This document shows positions 24,521-35,454 of a stretch of 64,000 bases of DNA, piece by piece; within the stretch, counting starts at the first letter, position 1, and each line of letters starts with the position of its first letter. Location: NCBI GenBank assembly GCA_900319225.1, contig ONNV01000011.1, positions 16,483 to 80,482 on the forward strand. Reading direction: 5' to 3'. The notes below the pieces were generated by a model. That model had not been told where the DNA came from. It made no database searches and saw only the letters and a list, made by a program, of their open reading frames with translations. Both the position numbers and the translations under genes were made by a program. The DNA is from an uncultured Prevotellaceae bacterium. Lineage in GTDB: Bacteria > Bacteroidota > Bacteroidia > Bacteroidales > Bacteroidaceae.

Positions 24521-26401
24521 ATGAATATATCAAACCTGACAAAAAGATTGGTACTTCCGGTAATGCTGATTCTGCTTGCCGGAGTTGGTGCAGCCGCACA
24601 GGATGATGCCATAACGTTTACGGCGCAGGCGCCTAAAGCCGTCGTCGTAGGTGAGCGTTTCAGGATCTCATACAAGATCAACGCCAATGGCGCCAAGGAG
24701 TTCCGTGCTCCGGATATGAAGAGCATCAACATCCTTTCGGGCCCCAATACCTCCAGCCAGTTCAGCCAGCAAATCATAAACGGCAAGTCAACCCAATCAG
24801 TATCGGTGACTTATACATATGTGGCTGTTGCCACTGAGGAGGGTGACGTTCAGCTGGATGGTGCCACCATCAGTGTAGGTAACAAACAGTATACATCCAA
24901 TAAGCTGACAATCAATGTGCTGCCTCAGGACCAGCCGCAGGCGTCACAGGCTGCACAGAGCTCACAGGGGCAGGGGAGCGGCCAGTCGTCACAGAGGTCT
25001 CAGAGTCAGGCCTCATCGGCCCAGTCCGGTGCCGATGAGCTCTTTATGCTTGCAACCGTTGACAAGACTACGGTATATGAGCAGGAGGCTCTGCTGCTTA
25101 CGTTCAAGGTATATGCGCTGCCGTCAGTTGACCTTTCAAGCCTGGGCACCAAGATGCCTGACCTTAAGAACTTCCACGTCCAGGAAGTAGAACTGCCCAA
25201 TCAGAAAGAGTTCCAGCTGGAGCATTATAACGGCCGTAACTACAAGACCATCGTTTGGATGCAGTATGTGCTGTTCCCGCAGCACTCGGGCGAGCTGGAG
25301 ATTCCTGTAACTGAGTTTGAGGCAGTAGTAAGACAGCGTGTAGAGAACAGGAGTGAGGATATCTTTGACATGTTCTTCAATCCCACAAGATATGTGGAGG
25401 TTAAGAAGACTCTCCCCACACGCAGCATAAAGATAAACGTAAAACCGCTGCCCCAGGGCAAGACCGGCTCATTCTATGGCGGAGTAGGTGACTTTAACAT
25501 CAGCTCCACCATCAGCTCAACCGATGTCACTGCCAATGACGCCGTTACCGTCCGCGTAATCCTGTCAGGTACCGGTAACCTCAAGCTCGTCAAGACCCCT
25601 GAGATCAAGTTCCCGCAGGATTTTGACATATACGATCCCAAGGTTGAGAACAAATACACCATAAAGAATGGCCGTCAGACCGGTAACAAGGTCTATGAAT
25701 ACCTTATTATACCGCGTCACTCAGGACAGTACACCATCCCGTCACTTGAGTTCCAGTATTTTGACCCCAAGAGCGGCACCTATAAGGTTACCAGGACCGA
25801 TGAGTACACCCTGAACGTGGCAAAGGGGCAGGGTGGTGACAGCCAGACATCGGTGGCATACGTAAACAAGGAGGACCTCAAGTTCGTGGGTCAGGATGTA
25901 AGGTTCCACTCTACACCTGCATCTCTCAGGTCAGGCAAGGGCGGATTCTACGGCTCAATGCAGTTCTATCTCTGTCTGGCAGCTCCGCTTCTGATACTGC
26001 TTGTACTGGTTGCCATATCACGCAAACGTATAGCTGACAGTGCCAATACCGTCAAGGTTCGTGCCGGAAAGGCCAACTCAGTTGCCACCCGCCGTCTCAA
26101 GGTAGCCCGCAAGCTCATGAAAGAGAACCGCAAGAATGAGTTCTATGACGAGATGATGCGTGCCCTGTCCGGTTATATGGGTGACAAGCTCTCCATTCCT
26201 ACGGCAGAACTGTCAAAGGATAGGATAGGAGAGACACTCCGCACCCGTAAGGTATCTGATGATACCGTAAAGCAGGTGATAGGCCTTATGGATGACTGTG
26301 AGTTTGCCCGATATGCACCGGGTGATGAATCCGGCAAGATGGATCGTCTGTATGAGCAGGCAGTTGCCGTTATCGGTCAGATTGAGAACTCTATTAAATG
26401 A
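24521..26401 (+). CDS. batD: BatD, large periplasmic beta-domain protein with membrane anchor
   Basis: The 626-residue protein has a signal peptide (ending AGVGAAAQ), several beta-sandwich domains including ITFTAQAPKAVVVGERFRIS near the start and DAVTVRVILSGTGNLKL later, a Gln/Ser-rich linker at about 140-165, a membrane helix at about 485-503 (LCLAAPLLILLVLVAI) and a helical cytoplasmic C-terminus. This is the BatD (oxygen tolerance) family layout. Its stop overlaps the batE start. Confidence 0.92.
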   Translation: MNISNLTKRLVLPVMLILLAGVGAAAQDDAITFTAQAPKAVVVGERFRISYKINANGAKEFRAPDMKSINILSGPNTSSQFSQQIINGKSTQSVSVTYTYVAVATEEGDVQLDGATISVGNKQYTSNKLTINVLPQDQPQASQAAQSSQGQGSGQSSQRSQSQASSAQSGADELFMLATVDKTTVYEQEALLLTFKVYALPSVDLSSLGTKMPDLKNFHVQEVELPNQKEFQLEHYNGRNYKTIVWMQYVLFPQHSGELEIPVTEFEAVVRQRVENRSEDIFDMFFNPTRYVEVKKTLPTRSIKINVKPLPQGKTGSFYGGVGDFNISSTISSTDVTANDAVTVRVILSGTGNLKLVKTPEIKFPQDFDIYDPKVENKYTIKNGRQTGNKVYEYLIIPRHSGQYTIPSLEFQYFDPKSGTYKVTRTDEYTLNVAKGQGGDSQTSVAYVNKEDLKFVGQDVRFHSTPASLRSGKGGFYGSMQFYLCLAAPLLILLVLVAISRKRIADSANTVKVRAGKANSVATRRLKVARKLMKENRKNEFYDEMMRALSGYMGDKLSIPTAELSKDRIGETLRTRKVSDDTVKQVIGLMDDCEFARYAPGDESGKMDRLYEQAVAVIGQIENSIK

Positions 26402-27210
26402 TTAGCCTTATGAAAAAGATATTAGCTCTTGTATTGATGATGGTTCCGGTGCTGGGAATGGCACAGGAGAATGACGGAATGATGAGTCTGGTGGCTGATT
26501 CCGCCAGGATTGATGCGGTTCCTACATTGGCCGAGGCTGACAGTGCATATATACAAGGTGATTACCTCAAGGCAATCAGCATGTATGAGTGGTTCATTGA
26601 GAACCAGGGCTCAAACGCCACCTTATATATGAATCTGGGCAACTGCTGGCTCAAGCGCGATGAGGTGGCCCGTGCCATCCTGAACTATGAACGTGCCTAT
26701 CTTATGGACCCGTCAGACCCCGATATCAGGTTCAACCTTGAACTGGCACGTACCAAGACCGTGGACAAGGTATCACAGGTAAATGAACTTTTCATCGTGG
26801 CATGGTTCAAGAAACTTCTGGCCCTGCTTGACGTAAACGGCTGGGCAGTTCTTACGGTGATGCTTTTTGCATTGACTATATTACTGATAGGCCTGTTCCT
26901 GTTCTCCAAGAAAACAGGAATGCGTAAAATATCTTTTTCTTTTAGCGCTTTTTTCTTGCTTTTGTCTATTTTATCTTTTATCTTCGCTACTACACAGATG
27001 GGAAATATCCGCAATCGTGACACGGCAATCATAATGTCACCGAGCGTTACGGTTAAGAGTACTCCCAGCGGTGCCGGTACAGACCTGTTCATCATTCATG
27101 AGGGACGCAAGGTAAAGATACTTGACTCCTCAATGAAAGAGTGGGTGGAGATAAGACTTGAGGACGGTAATACAGGTTGGATCCCGGTTAATGCAATGGA
27201 AATCATTTAA
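26398..27210 (+). CDS. batE: BatE, TPR protein with SH3-like domain
   Basis: The 270-residue protein has a signal peptide, TPR repeats (AYIQGDYLKAISMYEWFI and ATLYMNLGNCWLKRDEVARAILNYERAY), two membrane helices (about 145-170 and 178-200) and a C-terminal bacterial SH3-like domain (VTVKSTPSGAG...GRKVKILD...WVEIRLEDGNTGWIP). Start 26398 overlaps the batD stop; an ATG at 26410 right before KKILALVLMM is an equally good start. It is the last Bat gene. Confidence 0.88.
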   Translation: MISLMKKILALVLMMVPVLGMAQENDGMMSLVADSARIDAVPTLAEADSAYIQGDYLKAISMYEWFIENQGSNATLYMNLGNCWLKRDEVARAILNYERAYLMDPSDPDIRFNLELARTKTVDKVSQVNELFIVAWFKKLLALLDVNGWAVLTVMLFALTILLIGLFLFSKKTGMRKISFSFSAFFLLLSILSFIFATTQMGNIRNRDTAIIMSPSVTVKSTPSGAGTDLFIIHEGRKVKILDSSMKEWVEIRLEDGNTGWIPVNAMEII

Positions 27211-27222
27211 AGAGGATATGGA

Positions 27223-27921
27223 ATGATTGAAGCGCAGGGTCTCATAGAGACAGACAGATTGGCCACGCTGTCAGTTAATGGCAGCGGATCCCTTTTCTGG
27301 GATAGTGTGGCCAGTTTATACACTTCAGTCTATGTATGGATACCTCTTGCGCTTGTAGCTCTTTTCCTTATAATAAGGAATGTAAATCCCCGTAGAATTC
27401 TTTTGGTACTGTTCCTGTTAGCTGTCACCGTCTTGCTGTGTGACCAGCTCTCATCATCGGTATGCAAGCCCTTGTTCCATAGACTCAGACCTACACATGA
27501 TCCCAATATATTGAATATGGTAGACACCGTAGATGGCTATCGTGGTGGTCTTTACGGTTTCTTTAGCGGTCATGCGGCCAACTCGTTCGGCCTGGCAATG
27601 TTCTTTGTGCTGCTTGTAAAGCACAGATGGTTCGGCATGTCAGTCCTTATATGGGCTTTCCTGAATTCCATTATAAGGACCTATCTGGGCGTACATTTTG
27701 TTGGCGACATTGTTGTAGGCGCACTCACCGGAATGCTTATAGGCAGCATAACATACTGGATTTACAGCATGTTTGCACGTAAGGATAAGAAATCAATAGA
27801 TGCACGCGGCTCAAGCCTGTTGTACACCAGATCCGGATTCATGCGCAGTGACGTGTACCTGTTTATCAGCGTCCTGTTTGGCACGTACTCGGTAATATTG
27901 ATTTTAGCATGTTTTAACTAA
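27223..27921 (+). CDS. PAP2-family membrane phosphatase
   Basis: The 232-residue protein has about five membrane helices and the three PAP2 motifs: K-x6-RP in CKPLFHRLRP, the FSGH variant of PSGH, and R-x5-H-x3-D in RTYLGVHFVGD. PAP2 enzymes dephosphorylate lipid phosphates such as undecaprenyl pyrophosphate or phosphatidate. It starts 12 bases after batE and is probably read from the Bat operon, though its role there is unclear. Confidence 0.9.
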   Translation: MIEAQGLIETDRLATLSVNGSGSLFWDSVASLYTSVYVWIPLALVALFLIIRNVNPRRILLVLFLLAVTVLLCDQLSSSVCKPLFHRLRPTHDPNILNMVDTVDGYRGGLYGFFSGHAANSFGLAMFFVLLVKHRWFGMSVLIWAFLNSIIRTYLGVHFVGDIVVGALTGMLIGSITYWIYSMFARKDKKSIDARGSSLLYTRSGFMRSDVYLFISVLFGTYSVILILACFN

Positions 27922-27977
27922 TTGATTATAAGAGAATTATATATTTACTAACTGATTTGATAACTATCTAAATTTTA

Positions 27978-28238
27978 ATGCTTATGACCAGATTAATCAC
28001 ATTTAACGAGCTTCGCCAGATCAAGGCGCAACTTCCTGAAGGCAGTATTCACAGAATCGCCGATGAGCTGAATCTTGATGTTGAGACCGTACGTAACTTC
28101 TTTGGCGGTACAGATTACAAGCAAGGCTCATCGGTAGGTTTCCATAAAGAGCCGGGTCCTGACGGTGGAGTTGTAGTTCTGGACGACACCACAGTTCTTG
28201 ACCGCGCCCTAGAAATTATAGCGGAATCCAAAAAATAA
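27978..28238 (+). CDS. Small helix-turn-helix-like DNA-binding protein
   Basis: The 86-residue protein (or 84 from the ATG at 27984) has a helical segment EGSIHRIADELNLDVETVRNFFGG that reads as a helix-turn-helix, and a short acidic C-terminus. It resembles small Bacteroidota DNA-binding proteins of unknown regulon. It is separated by 56 AT-rich bases from the PAP2 gene. Likely cytoplasmic; function inferred only from the fold-like pattern. Confidence 0.7.
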   Translation: MLMTRLITFNELRQIKAQLPEGSIHRIADELNLDVETVRNFFGGTDYKQGSSVGFHKEPGPDGGVVVLDDTTVLDRALEIIAESKK

Positions 28239-28284
28239 TTAGGTTTCCAAAACTAAAAAGGTTTCCAGCTGCACAAACCAACAA

Positions 28285-28439
28285 GGTTTCCAGCTGCACC
28301 CAGTAAAACTAAGGCCTCGCGAGCAAAGCTAGCGAGGTCTTAGTTTTACCCGGCCTGGAAGGCCGGCAGAGCGGAATGGAATGAAATGGAATGCAGCGGG
28401 TTTGGGGCGTAGCCGCCCCAAACTAAAAAAAGGTAAAAT
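28285..28439 (+). repeat. Dispersed composite element A, copy 1
   Basis: The order is GTTTCCAGCTGCACCCAGTA, a hairpin AAAACTAAG...CTTAGTTTT, CCGGCCTGGAAGGCCGG, a GGAATGGAAT patch, and a hairpin GTTTGGGGCG...CGCCCCAAAC followed by AAAAAAAGGTAAAAT. A second copy with the same parts and order is at 58023-58176; loops differ, stems are kept. Two shorter copies of its opening motif (AAGGTTTCCAGCTGCAC) sit just upstream at about 28259 and 28283. Confidence 0.85.
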
Positions 28440-28456
28440 GCTCCTAATACAATAAT

Positions 28457-28532
28457 ACGTTTCCAGTTAGCGACTTTTTAGGCCCATAGGGCCATAAAAG
28501 TCAAAAACACCCGAGCGCCGCGCAGCAGCGAG
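28457..28532 (+). repeat. Dispersed hairpin element B, copy 2
   Basis: It has the same hairpin GACTTTTTAGGCCC/GGGCCATAAAAGTC and CGAGCGCC...GCGAG tail as the copy after tsaD. It follows element A by 17 bases; in the second locus (58 kb) A and B are directly adjacent. The rest of 28533-28625 is C-rich and A-rich with no gene. Confidence 0.85.
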
Positions 28533-28625
28533 AAACTTATGTAAAACCACCCCCACCAAACCCCGCCCAAAATTCACATAATAACTATTATGTTAAATAG
28601 CCAAAACACCCCCACACCCCCAAAC

Positions 28626-28658
28626 AAAAAGAAGACCTCACGGAAATCCCGCAAGGTC
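28626..28658 (-). terminator. Terminator of the TPR-protein gene
   Basis: On the minus strand GACCTTGCGGG-ATT-TCCGTGAGGTC forms a stem and is followed by TTCTTTTT. It lies 28 bases beyond the stop of the gene ending at 28686. Confidence 0.75.
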
Positions 28659-28685
28659 CTCTATAAATCAGGTAATCAGTCCGGA

Positions 28686-29969
28686 TTAAAGCAGACCAGC
28701 TTCTTTCATGCGAGCCTCGATCTCATCCAGCTGCTTAGCCATGTTGAGCTTGCTGTAGCACTGCTGCAGTCCGATTCCCCATTTCTTTACGGAGCTCGGC
28801 TCAATCTCTCTGAGCTTCTCGAAATACGGAAGAGCCTCTCTGTAATAGTTCTTCTCCTCCTCCTGTGCCTTCTTGAACGCTGATGAACGGTAGTCAAGAT
28901 TTGACTTTGAATCCATGAAATCCAGAGCCTGGTTTACAATGCAGAGACCAAGATTGAAGTATGCATCGGCAAACTCAGGTTTCTTCTCTACACAAATCTT
29001 ATACTGTTTTATGGCCTCATCATAGTTCTTGTTTGACTGTGAAATAAATCCAAGTACAAAGTAGTTGTAATGCTTTTCCGGATCAATCTCTATCATCTCC
29101 TTGACAAAGTTCTCAAGGGCAGCCATATCGTTCTTGTTGTTGTAGTAGTTGAGCAGCTTAGCATAGTAATAATCTCTTGTGGGGTATTTCATCATTCCCT
29201 CCTTAAGAGACTTGATCCAGTTCACGGTATCGCCCAGATTAGCGTAGCTCTCGCAGATGAGCTCTGTTGCATCAGGACCGTATGTGGAGTCATTCTTGGC
29301 AATCTCAGCATACTTAAGGCAGTCCTCCCAGTTCCCCAGGCTCATGGCGCAAAGTGTGGGGAAATATGCCCATTGCTCTCTGTACAGCTTCCATGTCTGA
29401 TCATCTGCCATGAGCTCTGCAAAAGGTTCGCTCTGAGCCATCTGGTAGTACTGGTCAAACAGCTTGTATGCGGTAGCGAAATCAGAGCGGTGGTTGAAAT
29501 AGAAGATACCGGCATTGACAAGGGTGCTCAGGTTGCGGTGAACTCTGGGAATCAGGTTCTTACGGGCCTCATAGTTAACCTTACCCTTCTCGTTGGGTAT
29601 CATCTGGAGTGAGTCTGCCTTAAGGGCATACTTGAACCAGTCAAGCAGATAGTTGTACATTGTTACTGTATCTGACTTGCCGTTATTGTACTTTATGTCC
29701 TCGTCATTGAAGAAATACTCATATATGACAGCTGCTTGATACCACGTCTGATCCCAATCCTGAAGCAATGGGTCCTTCATGGCCTTGTCAATGAGTCTCT
29801 TGGCACCTCTCTTGTCTGCAACGTCATCTCTCTCCATCTCATCCTTAGCCTCCTTAACCACTTTCTGAGCGGCCTTGGTGGCTTTCTTCAGTTCCTTATC
29901 AGTCATCTGAGCATAAGATGTGCATGATACGCCCAGTGCTGCAATCAAAACAAAAATAAGCTTCTTCAT
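28686..29969 (-). CDS. Secreted TPR-repeat protein
   Basis: The 427-residue protein has a signal peptide (KKLIFVLIAALGVSCTSYAQ, with a cysteine that could be a lipobox but is not followed by a typical sequence) and multiple TPR repeats through residues ~60-420, for example NYDEAIKQYKICVEKKPEFADAYFNLGLC. TPRs mediate protein binding. It may sit in the periplasm. It is a single gene with its own terminator; upstream is gyrA on the same strand, 60 bases away. No specific partner can be named. Confidence 0.85.
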   Translation of the reverse strand: MKKLIFVLIAALGVSCTSYAQMTDKELKKATKAAQKVVKEAKDEMERDDVADKRGAKRLIDKAMKDPLLQDWDQTWYQAAVIYEYFFNDEDIKYNNGKSDTVTMYNYLLDWFKYALKADSLQMIPNEKGKVNYEARKNLIPRVHRNLSTLVNAGIFYFNHRSDFATAYKLFDQYYQMAQSEPFAELMADDQTWKLYREQWAYFPTLCAMSLGNWEDCLKYAEIAKNDSTYGPDATELICESYANLGDTVNWIKSLKEGMMKYPTRDYYYAKLLNYYNNKNDMAALENFVKEMIEIDPEKHYNYFVLGFISQSNKNYDEAIKQYKICVEKKPEFADAYFNLGLCIVNQALDFMDSKSNLDYRSSAFKKAQEEEKNYYREALPYFEKLREIEPSSVKKWGIGLQQCYSKLNMAKQLDEIEARMKEAGLL

Positions 29970-30029
29970 GTTGAATAAGTTAATTGGTTTTACATTATTA
30001 ATATATTATTTCAATTATCCGGTTAAATC

Positions 30030-32549
30030 TTACTCGGTTACAGGTGCCTCCTGAGGGGTTTCAGGGGCAGTCTGCTCCCCACCCTCGGTTTCCGGAACAT
30101 CGGGCTCGCTGTCAACCTTGCAGATAGAACCTATCTGGTCATTACGTTTCTCAAGGTTGATAAGCCTTACGCCCTGTGTGGCACGGCCCATAACACGGAA
30201 ATCAGATACGCTAACACGCAGTGTGATGCCTGACTTGTTGATGATTACCAGGTCATTGTCATCGGTAACTGCCTGTATTGATACCAGCTTTCCTGTCTTC
30301 TCGGTAATGTTGAGTGTCTTGACACCCTTACCGCCGCGGTTGGTCTTACGGTAATCCTCAATCTCGGAGCGCTTGCCGTAGCCCTGCTCTGATACAACCA
30401 TGATGGTCTCCTCAGGCTGCTCGTCGACAGCTATCATGCCTACTACCTGATCCTCACCGTCCTCATCAAGAGTCATGCCGCGAACGCCGGTCGATACTCG
30501 ACCCATGCCGCGAACCGTACTCTCATTGAAACGGATTGCACGACCGTTACGGTTGGCTATGATGATCTCCTTGTTACCGTCAGTAAGCAGAACGTTGATA
30601 ACCTTGTCACCCTCATTCAGGTTGATGGCGTTGATACCGTTCTGACGCGGACGTGAGTAATCCTGGAGTATTGTCTTCTTGATTACACCGTTCTGTGTGC
30701 AGAATACCAGATAGTGGTTTGAGGTGAACTCTGCATCGGCCAGGTTCTTGATTGCTATGTAAGCGTTTACGGCATCACCCGGCTCAATGTTGAGCATATT
30801 CTGGATGGCACGGCCCTTTGATGTCTTGCCGCCCTCAGGTATATCGTAAACCTTAAGCCAGTAGCAACGTCCCTTCTGTGTAAAGAACAGTATGTAATTG
30901 TGTGTGGTTGCGGTGAATATGTGCTCTATGAAGTCCTCGTCACGCTTGTCTGATCCGCGTGATCCTACTCCACCCCTGCCCTGCAGACGGTACTCTGTAA
31001 GGGCGGTACGCTTGATGTAACCCAGATGTGACATTGTGATGATCATGGGCTCATCGGCATAGAAGTCCTCAGGATTGAACTCCTCGCTGGCGTATACTAT
31101 CTCAGTCTTGCGCTCGTCACCGTACTTGTCAATGATAACCTGCATCTCATCCTTGATAACCTGCTTGCACTTCTCAGGGTCATCCAGGATGCTCTGGAGT
31201 TCCTCAATACGTGCCATAACCTCATTGTACTCATCATGCAGCTGGTCCTGCATCAGTCCTGTGAGCTGACGCAGACGCATGTCGACGATGGCCTTAGCCT
31301 GGATGTCATCCAGTCCGAAACGGTCCATGAGGTTCTGTATGGCGTCGTTAGGTGTCTTGGCGGCTTTGATGATCTGTATTACCTCATCAATGTTGTCTGA
31401 TGCTATGATCAGGCCCTCCAGTATATGGGCGCGTTTCTTAGCCTCCTCCAGGTCAAACTTGGTGCGGCGTATAACCACCTCGTGACGGTGATCTATGAAA
31501 CACTTGATTATATCACGCAGGTTGAGGCATTTGGGACGTCCCTTTACAAGGGCTATGTTGTTTACGCCGAATGATGTCTGCAGCGCGGTCATCTTGAACA
31601 GCTTGTTCAGTACCACACCTGCATTGGCGTCACGCTTAACGTCTATGACTATACGCATACCCTCGCGGTCAGACTCGTCATTGACGTTGCTGATGCCCTC
31701 AATCTTCTTATCTGTAACAAGTTCTGCAATGAACTTGATGAGTTCTGCCTTGTTTACGCCGTAAGGAATCTCGGTTACGACAATCTTGTCATGCTGCTCG
31801 CCGGCCTCAATCTCGGTCTTGGCACGCATGATCACACGGCCGCGTCCGGTCTCATAGGCCTCACGTACGCCGCTTATGCCGTAAATGTAAGCACCTGTGG
31901 GGAAATCAGGAGCCTTGATGTACTGCATCAGCTCATCAACGGTGATGTCAGGGTTGTCAACCATTGCCATGCAGCCGTTCAGGACCTCAGTCAGGTTGTG
32001 AGGCGGCATGTTGGTGGCCATACCTACGGCAATACCGGATGAACCGTTTACAAGCAGGTTGGGTATGGTTGCGGGGAGTACCGTAGGCTCCTCCTCCTTA
32101 TTGTCATAGTTGGGGACAAAGTCAACCGTGTTCTTGTTTATGTCCTGCATCATCTCCTCGCCTATCTTGCGCAGACGGACCTCGGTATAACGCATGGCTG
32201 CGGGGCTGTCACCGTCAATTGAACCGAAGTTACCCTGTCCGTCAACCAGCGGATAGCGCATGATCCAGTCCTGTGCCAGACGCACAAGAGCACCGTATAC
32301 TGAAGAGTCACCGTGCGGATGGAAGTGTCCTAACACATCACCCACCGTACGGGCCGATTTGCGGTATCCCTTGTCCGATGTATTGCCGTCACGCATCATG
32401 CTGTACAGTATGCGGCGGTGTACCGGCTTGAGTCCGTCTCGGGCATCCGGGAGAGCTCTGGCTACGATGACTGACATTGAATAGTCAATGTATGAGGACT
32501 TCATCTCCTCCTCAATGTTCACCCTGATAATTCTGTCCTGGTTTTCCAA
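30030..32549 (-). CDS. gyrA: DNA gyrase subunit A
   Basis: GyrA cuts and religates DNA to add negative supercoils with GyrB. Conserved [44 protein letters not shown] opens the protein; AMRYTEVRL holds the catalytic Tyr, and six C-terminal beta-pinwheel blades are visible, including the GyrA-box-like [13 protein letters not shown] start at 32549 just before ENQDRII fits the family's usual N-terminus and has AAGGAAAA upstream. A GTG at 32606 would add 19 residues. The C-terminus has an acidic Pro/Thr-rich tail. From the TTG it is 839 residues. Confidence 0.95.
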   Translation of the reverse strand: MENQDRIIRVNIEEEMKSSYIDYSMSVIVARALPDARDGLKPVHRRILYSMMRDGNTSDKGYRKSARTVGDVLGHFHPHGDSSVYGALVRLAQDWIMRYPLVDGQGNFGSIDGDSPAAMRYTEVRLRKIGEEMMQDINKNTVDFVPNYDNKEEEPTVLPATIPNLLVNGSSGIAVGMATNMPPHNLTEVLNGCMAMVDNPDITVDELMQYIKAPDFPTGAYIYGISGVREAYETGRGRVIMRAKTEIEAGEQHDKIVVTEIPYGVNKAELIKFIAELVTDKKIEGISNVNDESDREGMRIVIDVKRDANAGVVLNKLFKMTALQTSFGVNNIALVKGRPKCLNLRDIIKCFIDHRHEVVIRRTKFDLEEAKKRAHILEGLIIASDNIDEVIQIIKAAKTPNDAIQNLMDRFGLDDIQAKAIVDMRLRQLTGLMQDQLHDEYNEVMARIEELQSILDDPEKCKQVIKDEMQVIIDKYGDERKTEIVYASEEFNPEDFYADEPMIITMSHLGYIKRTALTEYRLQGRGGVGSRGSDKRDEDFIEHIFTATTHNYILFFTQKGRCYWLKVYDIPEGGKTSKGRAIQNMLNIEPGDAVNAYIAIKNLADAEFTSNHYLVFCTQNGVIKKTILQDYSRPRQNGINAINLNEGDKVINVLLTDGNKEIIIANRNGRAIRFNESTVRGMGRVSTGVRGMTLDEDGEDQVVGMIAVDEQPEETIMVVSEQGYGKRSEIEDYRKTNRGGKGVKTLNITEKTGKLVSIQAVTDDNDLVIINKSGITLRVSVSDFRVMGRATQGVRLINLEKRNDQIGSICKVDSEPDVPETEGGEQTAPETPQEAPVTE

Positions 32550-32777
32550 TTTTCCTTGAATTTTATGACTTTTACAATAGTTGTTCAGCCTGGTGGCATA
32601 AAACACCCAAAATTACTTCAAAAATAGTTCTCGCACAACTTTACGCGCGTATTTTTAATAAGGTGTTAATAAGTTTTAGGATACTGAGGTCGGACTAAAT
32701 GGCATAACTTGGTGAGTGGCATGTGATTTGTTGATATCTTATTGCAAAAACAGGTATTAACCGGGCGTAAAACCGAT

Positions 32778-32785
32778 TATCTTTG
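32778..32785 (+). promoter_or_regulatory. -7 promoter box TATCTTTG for clpC-type gene
   Basis: TATCTTTG matches TAnnTTTG and lies 34 bases upstream of the ATG at 32820. Because it is downstream of the alternative start at 32742, it argues that translation begins at 32820. Confidence 0.6.
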
Positions 32786-32819
32786 CATTATATCGGAGCT
32801 TGGCCCCAATATTCATACT

Positions 32820-35339
32820 ATGATGGAATATCGATTATCAGATAAGCTCAATTCAATACTGTCACTCTCCAAGGAGGAGGCTGAACGTCTGCTTCAGCCT
32901 GAGGTTACGGCCGATCATCTCCTGCTTGGAATACTGCGTGACGGCAGCAACAAGGCTGTTGAGCTTTTGTCCGGCATGGGTGTCGACCTGGCAGACCTGC
33001 GTCTGCGTCTGGAAGCCGCTCAGGTGCCGTCAGATACCAATACAGACAAGACACCCATTGAGAAGATAGCACTCTCCGTAGCCGTGACCAGGCTGCTCAA
33101 GATCAGTATGCTGGAGGCCCGTCTGCAGAAAAAGGAGGAGGTTGACACCGATCACCTCCTGCTGGCGATCCTGCGTGACCGCGCCAGCTCTACCGCAAAC
33201 ATACTCTCATCCTACAATGTGGATTACCGTAGCCTTCTTGACCGTATAAACGGTGCTCCTACTGAGATCCAGATGGGTATGGGACTCACTGACAGTGAGG
33301 ACGATGAGGATGATGAGATGTCCGGTTCACAGCCGGATTCAGGCAAGCAGCGTCCCGTCAAGACCGCAACTACTGCAAAATCAGGCAGCAATACCCCTGT
33401 GCTTGATAATTTCAGCACAGACATGACACAGTCCGCTCAGGACGGCAAGCTGGATCCTGTGGTAGGCCGCGAGAAAGAGATTGAGCGTCTTGCCCAGATA
33501 CTTACCCGCCGCAAGAAAAACAACCCGATACTCATAGGTGAGCCCGGTGTAGGCAAATCCTCAATCGTAGAGGGTTTGGCTCAGCGTATCGTGGAGCGCA
33601 AGGTGTCACGAATGCTGTTCGGAAAACGCGTGCTTGCACTTGATATGGCAGCCGTCGTGGCCGGCACCAAGTATCGTGGACAGTTTGAGGAACGCATCCG
33701 TTCCATAATCATGGAGCTCAAGAAAAATCCTGACATCATCCTATTCATTGATGAGATTCATACCATTGTGGGTGCAGGATCTGCCCCAGGTTCTATGGAT
33801 GCCGCCAATATGCTCAAGCCTGCCCTGTCCCGCGGAGAGGTGCAGTGCATCGGCGCCACTACGGTCGATGAGTACCGTAAATCAATAGAGAAGGACGGTG
33901 CTCTGGAGCGTCGTTTCCAGAAGATACTTGTAGAACCCACCACTGCTGATGAGACCCTGCAGATACTTGAGAATATCAAGGACCGCTATGAGGAGCATCA
34001 CAACGTTACATATACACCTGATGCCTTGAAGGCTTGCGTCACTCTGGCTCAGCGTTACATCACGGACCGTGCATTCCCTGATAAGGCTATCGATGTCATG
34101 GATGAGGCCGGCTCACGTACACATCTGTCTAATCTCTCCGTTCCCAAGGAGATTGAGGACAAGGAACATGAGATAGATTTTGCCCGTGAGGCCAAGAATG
34201 ATGCCGTAACACGTCAGGACTTTGAGCTTGCTGCCCGTTTCCGTGACCGTGAAAAGGAACTGGAGACAGAGCTGGAGAGTATGCGCAAGGATTGGGAACA
34301 GTCACTCAAGAGCCATCGCGAGACTGTGGATGAGGAGAATATCGCCACTGTGGTATCCATGATGAGCGGTGTTCCGGTACAGAAGATAGCCCGTGAGGAG
34401 GGTGAGCGCCTTAAGGGCCTGGCCCCTGCCCTCAAGTCAAAGGTGATAGCTCAGGACTCGGCCATCGACCTGCTTTCAAGAGCTATCCGCCGCAGTCGTG
34501 TAGGCTTGAAAAATCCCAACAAGCCCATAGGCTCATTCCTGTTCCTGGGCCCCACCGGCGTTGGTAAGACCCTGCTTGCCAAGGAGCTTGCAGAGCAGAT
34601 GTTCGGAACCACTGACGCCCTGATACGCGTGGATATGAGTGAGTTCATGGAGAAGTTCGCCGTCTCACGTCTGGTAGGAGCGCCTCCCGGATATGTAGGT
34701 TATGAGGAGGGCGGCCAGCTCACAGAGAAGGTTCGCCGTAAGCCCTACTCCATCGTCCTGCTCGACGAGATTGAGAAGGCGCATCAGGATGTATTCAATA
34801 TCCTGCTTCAGGTGATGGATGAGGGCCGTCTGACCGACAGCGAGAGCCGTACGGTGGATTTCCGCAATACCATTATTATAATGACCTCCAACATAGGCTC
34901 ACGCCAGATTCAGGAGTATGGCCACGGCATAGGTTTCAGTACATCCGATGCCGGTACCGAGAGTGCCCGTCAGGATATCATCCGCAAGGCTCTGAACAAG
35001 TCATTTGCCCCTGAGTTCATTAACCGTATTGATGAGATCATCACATTCAACCAGCTGGACCGTAATGCCGTAGGCAGCATCGTTGAGATTGAGCTGGCGC
35101 AGCTCATCAAGCGCATGGAGGATATGGGTTATACTCTTTCTGTAACCGACAAGGCCAAGTCATTCCTGGCAGACAAGGGTTACAGCCGTGAGTACGGAGC
35201 CCGTCCGCTCAAGCGTGCCATCCAGACATATGTCGAGGATAAGCTGGCCGAGATAATGATTGACGGGGACTGCCCCGCAGGCTCAGCGCTCACCGTTGAT
35301 GTGAATGCCGACGGCACGGACCTGACTGCAGTTTTGTAG
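32820..35339 (+). CDS. clpC: ClpC-type AAA+ unfoldase
   Basis: This Clp/Hsp100 ATPase is 839 residues from the ATG at 32820. It has two Clp_N repeats ([11 protein letters not shown] and [12 protein letters not shown]), a first AAA+ module with GEPGVGKS, a UVR-like helix ([20 protein letters not shown]) in the middle, and a second AAA+ module with GPTGVGKT and a C-terminal helical domain. ClpC unfolds proteins for ClpP or acts with adaptors. The UVR-type motif separates it from ClpB and ClpA. No clpP is nearby. A leading 26-codon extension from 32742 is excluded because a promoter box lies inside it. Confidence 0.92.
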   Translation: MMEYRLSDKLNSILSLSKEEAERLLQPEVTADHLLLGILRDGSNKAVELLSGMGVDLADLRLRLEAAQVPSDTNTDKTPIEKIALSVAVTRLLKISMLEARLQKKEEVDTDHLLLAILRDRASSTANILSSYNVDYRSLLDRINGAPTEIQMGMGLTDSEDDEDDEMSGSQPDSGKQRPVKTATTAKSGSNTPVLDNFSTDMTQSAQDGKLDPVVGREKEIERLAQILTRRKKNNPILIGEPGVGKSSIVEGLAQRIVERKVSRMLFGKRVLALDMAAVVAGTKYRGQFEERIRSIIMELKKNPDIILFIDEIHTIVGAGSAPGSMDAANMLKPALSRGEVQCIGATTVDEYRKSIEKDGALERRFQKILVEPTTADETLQILENIKDRYEEHHNVTYTPDALKACVTLAQRYITDRAFPDKAIDVMDEAGSRTHLSNLSVPKEIEDKEHEIDFAREAKNDAVTRQDFELAARFRDREKELETELESMRKDWEQSLKSHRETVDEENIATVVSMMSGVPVQKIAREEGERLKGLAPALKSKVIAQDSAIDLLSRAIRRSRVGLKNPNKPIGSFLFLGPTGVGKTLLAKELAEQMFGTTDALIRVDMSEFMEKFAVSRLVGAPPGYVGYEEGGQLTEKVRRKPYSIVLLDEIEKAHQDVFNILLQVMDEGRLTDSESRTVDFRNTIIIMTSNIGSRQIQEYGHGIGFSTSDAGTESARQDIIRKALNKSFAPEFINRIDEIITFNQLDRNAVGSIVEIELAQLIKRMEDMGYTLSVTDKAKSFLADKGYSREYGARPLKRAIQTYVEDKLAEIMIDGDCPAGSALTVDVNADGTDLTAVL

Positions 35340-35380
35340 AGAATTAGACATAGAGTCAGTATAAGACTCCTGTTCAGCCA

Positions 35381-35415
35381 AAATGTCAGACGCACCCCCG
35401 TCTGGCATTTTTGTT
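35381..35415 (+). terminator. Terminator after clpC-type gene
   Basis: AAATGTCAGACG and CGTCTGGCATTT form a stem around an A/C loop, followed by TTG and a T-rich stretch. It lies 41 bases after the stop and before htpG. Confidence 0.75.
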
Positions 35416-35454
35416 GTATCCTGTATGGCAAGACAATAATAAAACCATATAGAT

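Noticed and set aside
30030-32549. Gly at the GyrA position matching E. coli Asp87 (HGDSSVYG)
   Set aside because: It might suggest quinolone resistance, but I cannot tell whether it is simply the normal residue in this lineage.
32742-32819. 26-codon N-terminal extension of the clpC-type protein
   Set aside because: A TATCTTTG promoter box lies inside it and it is not part of the Clp_N domain.
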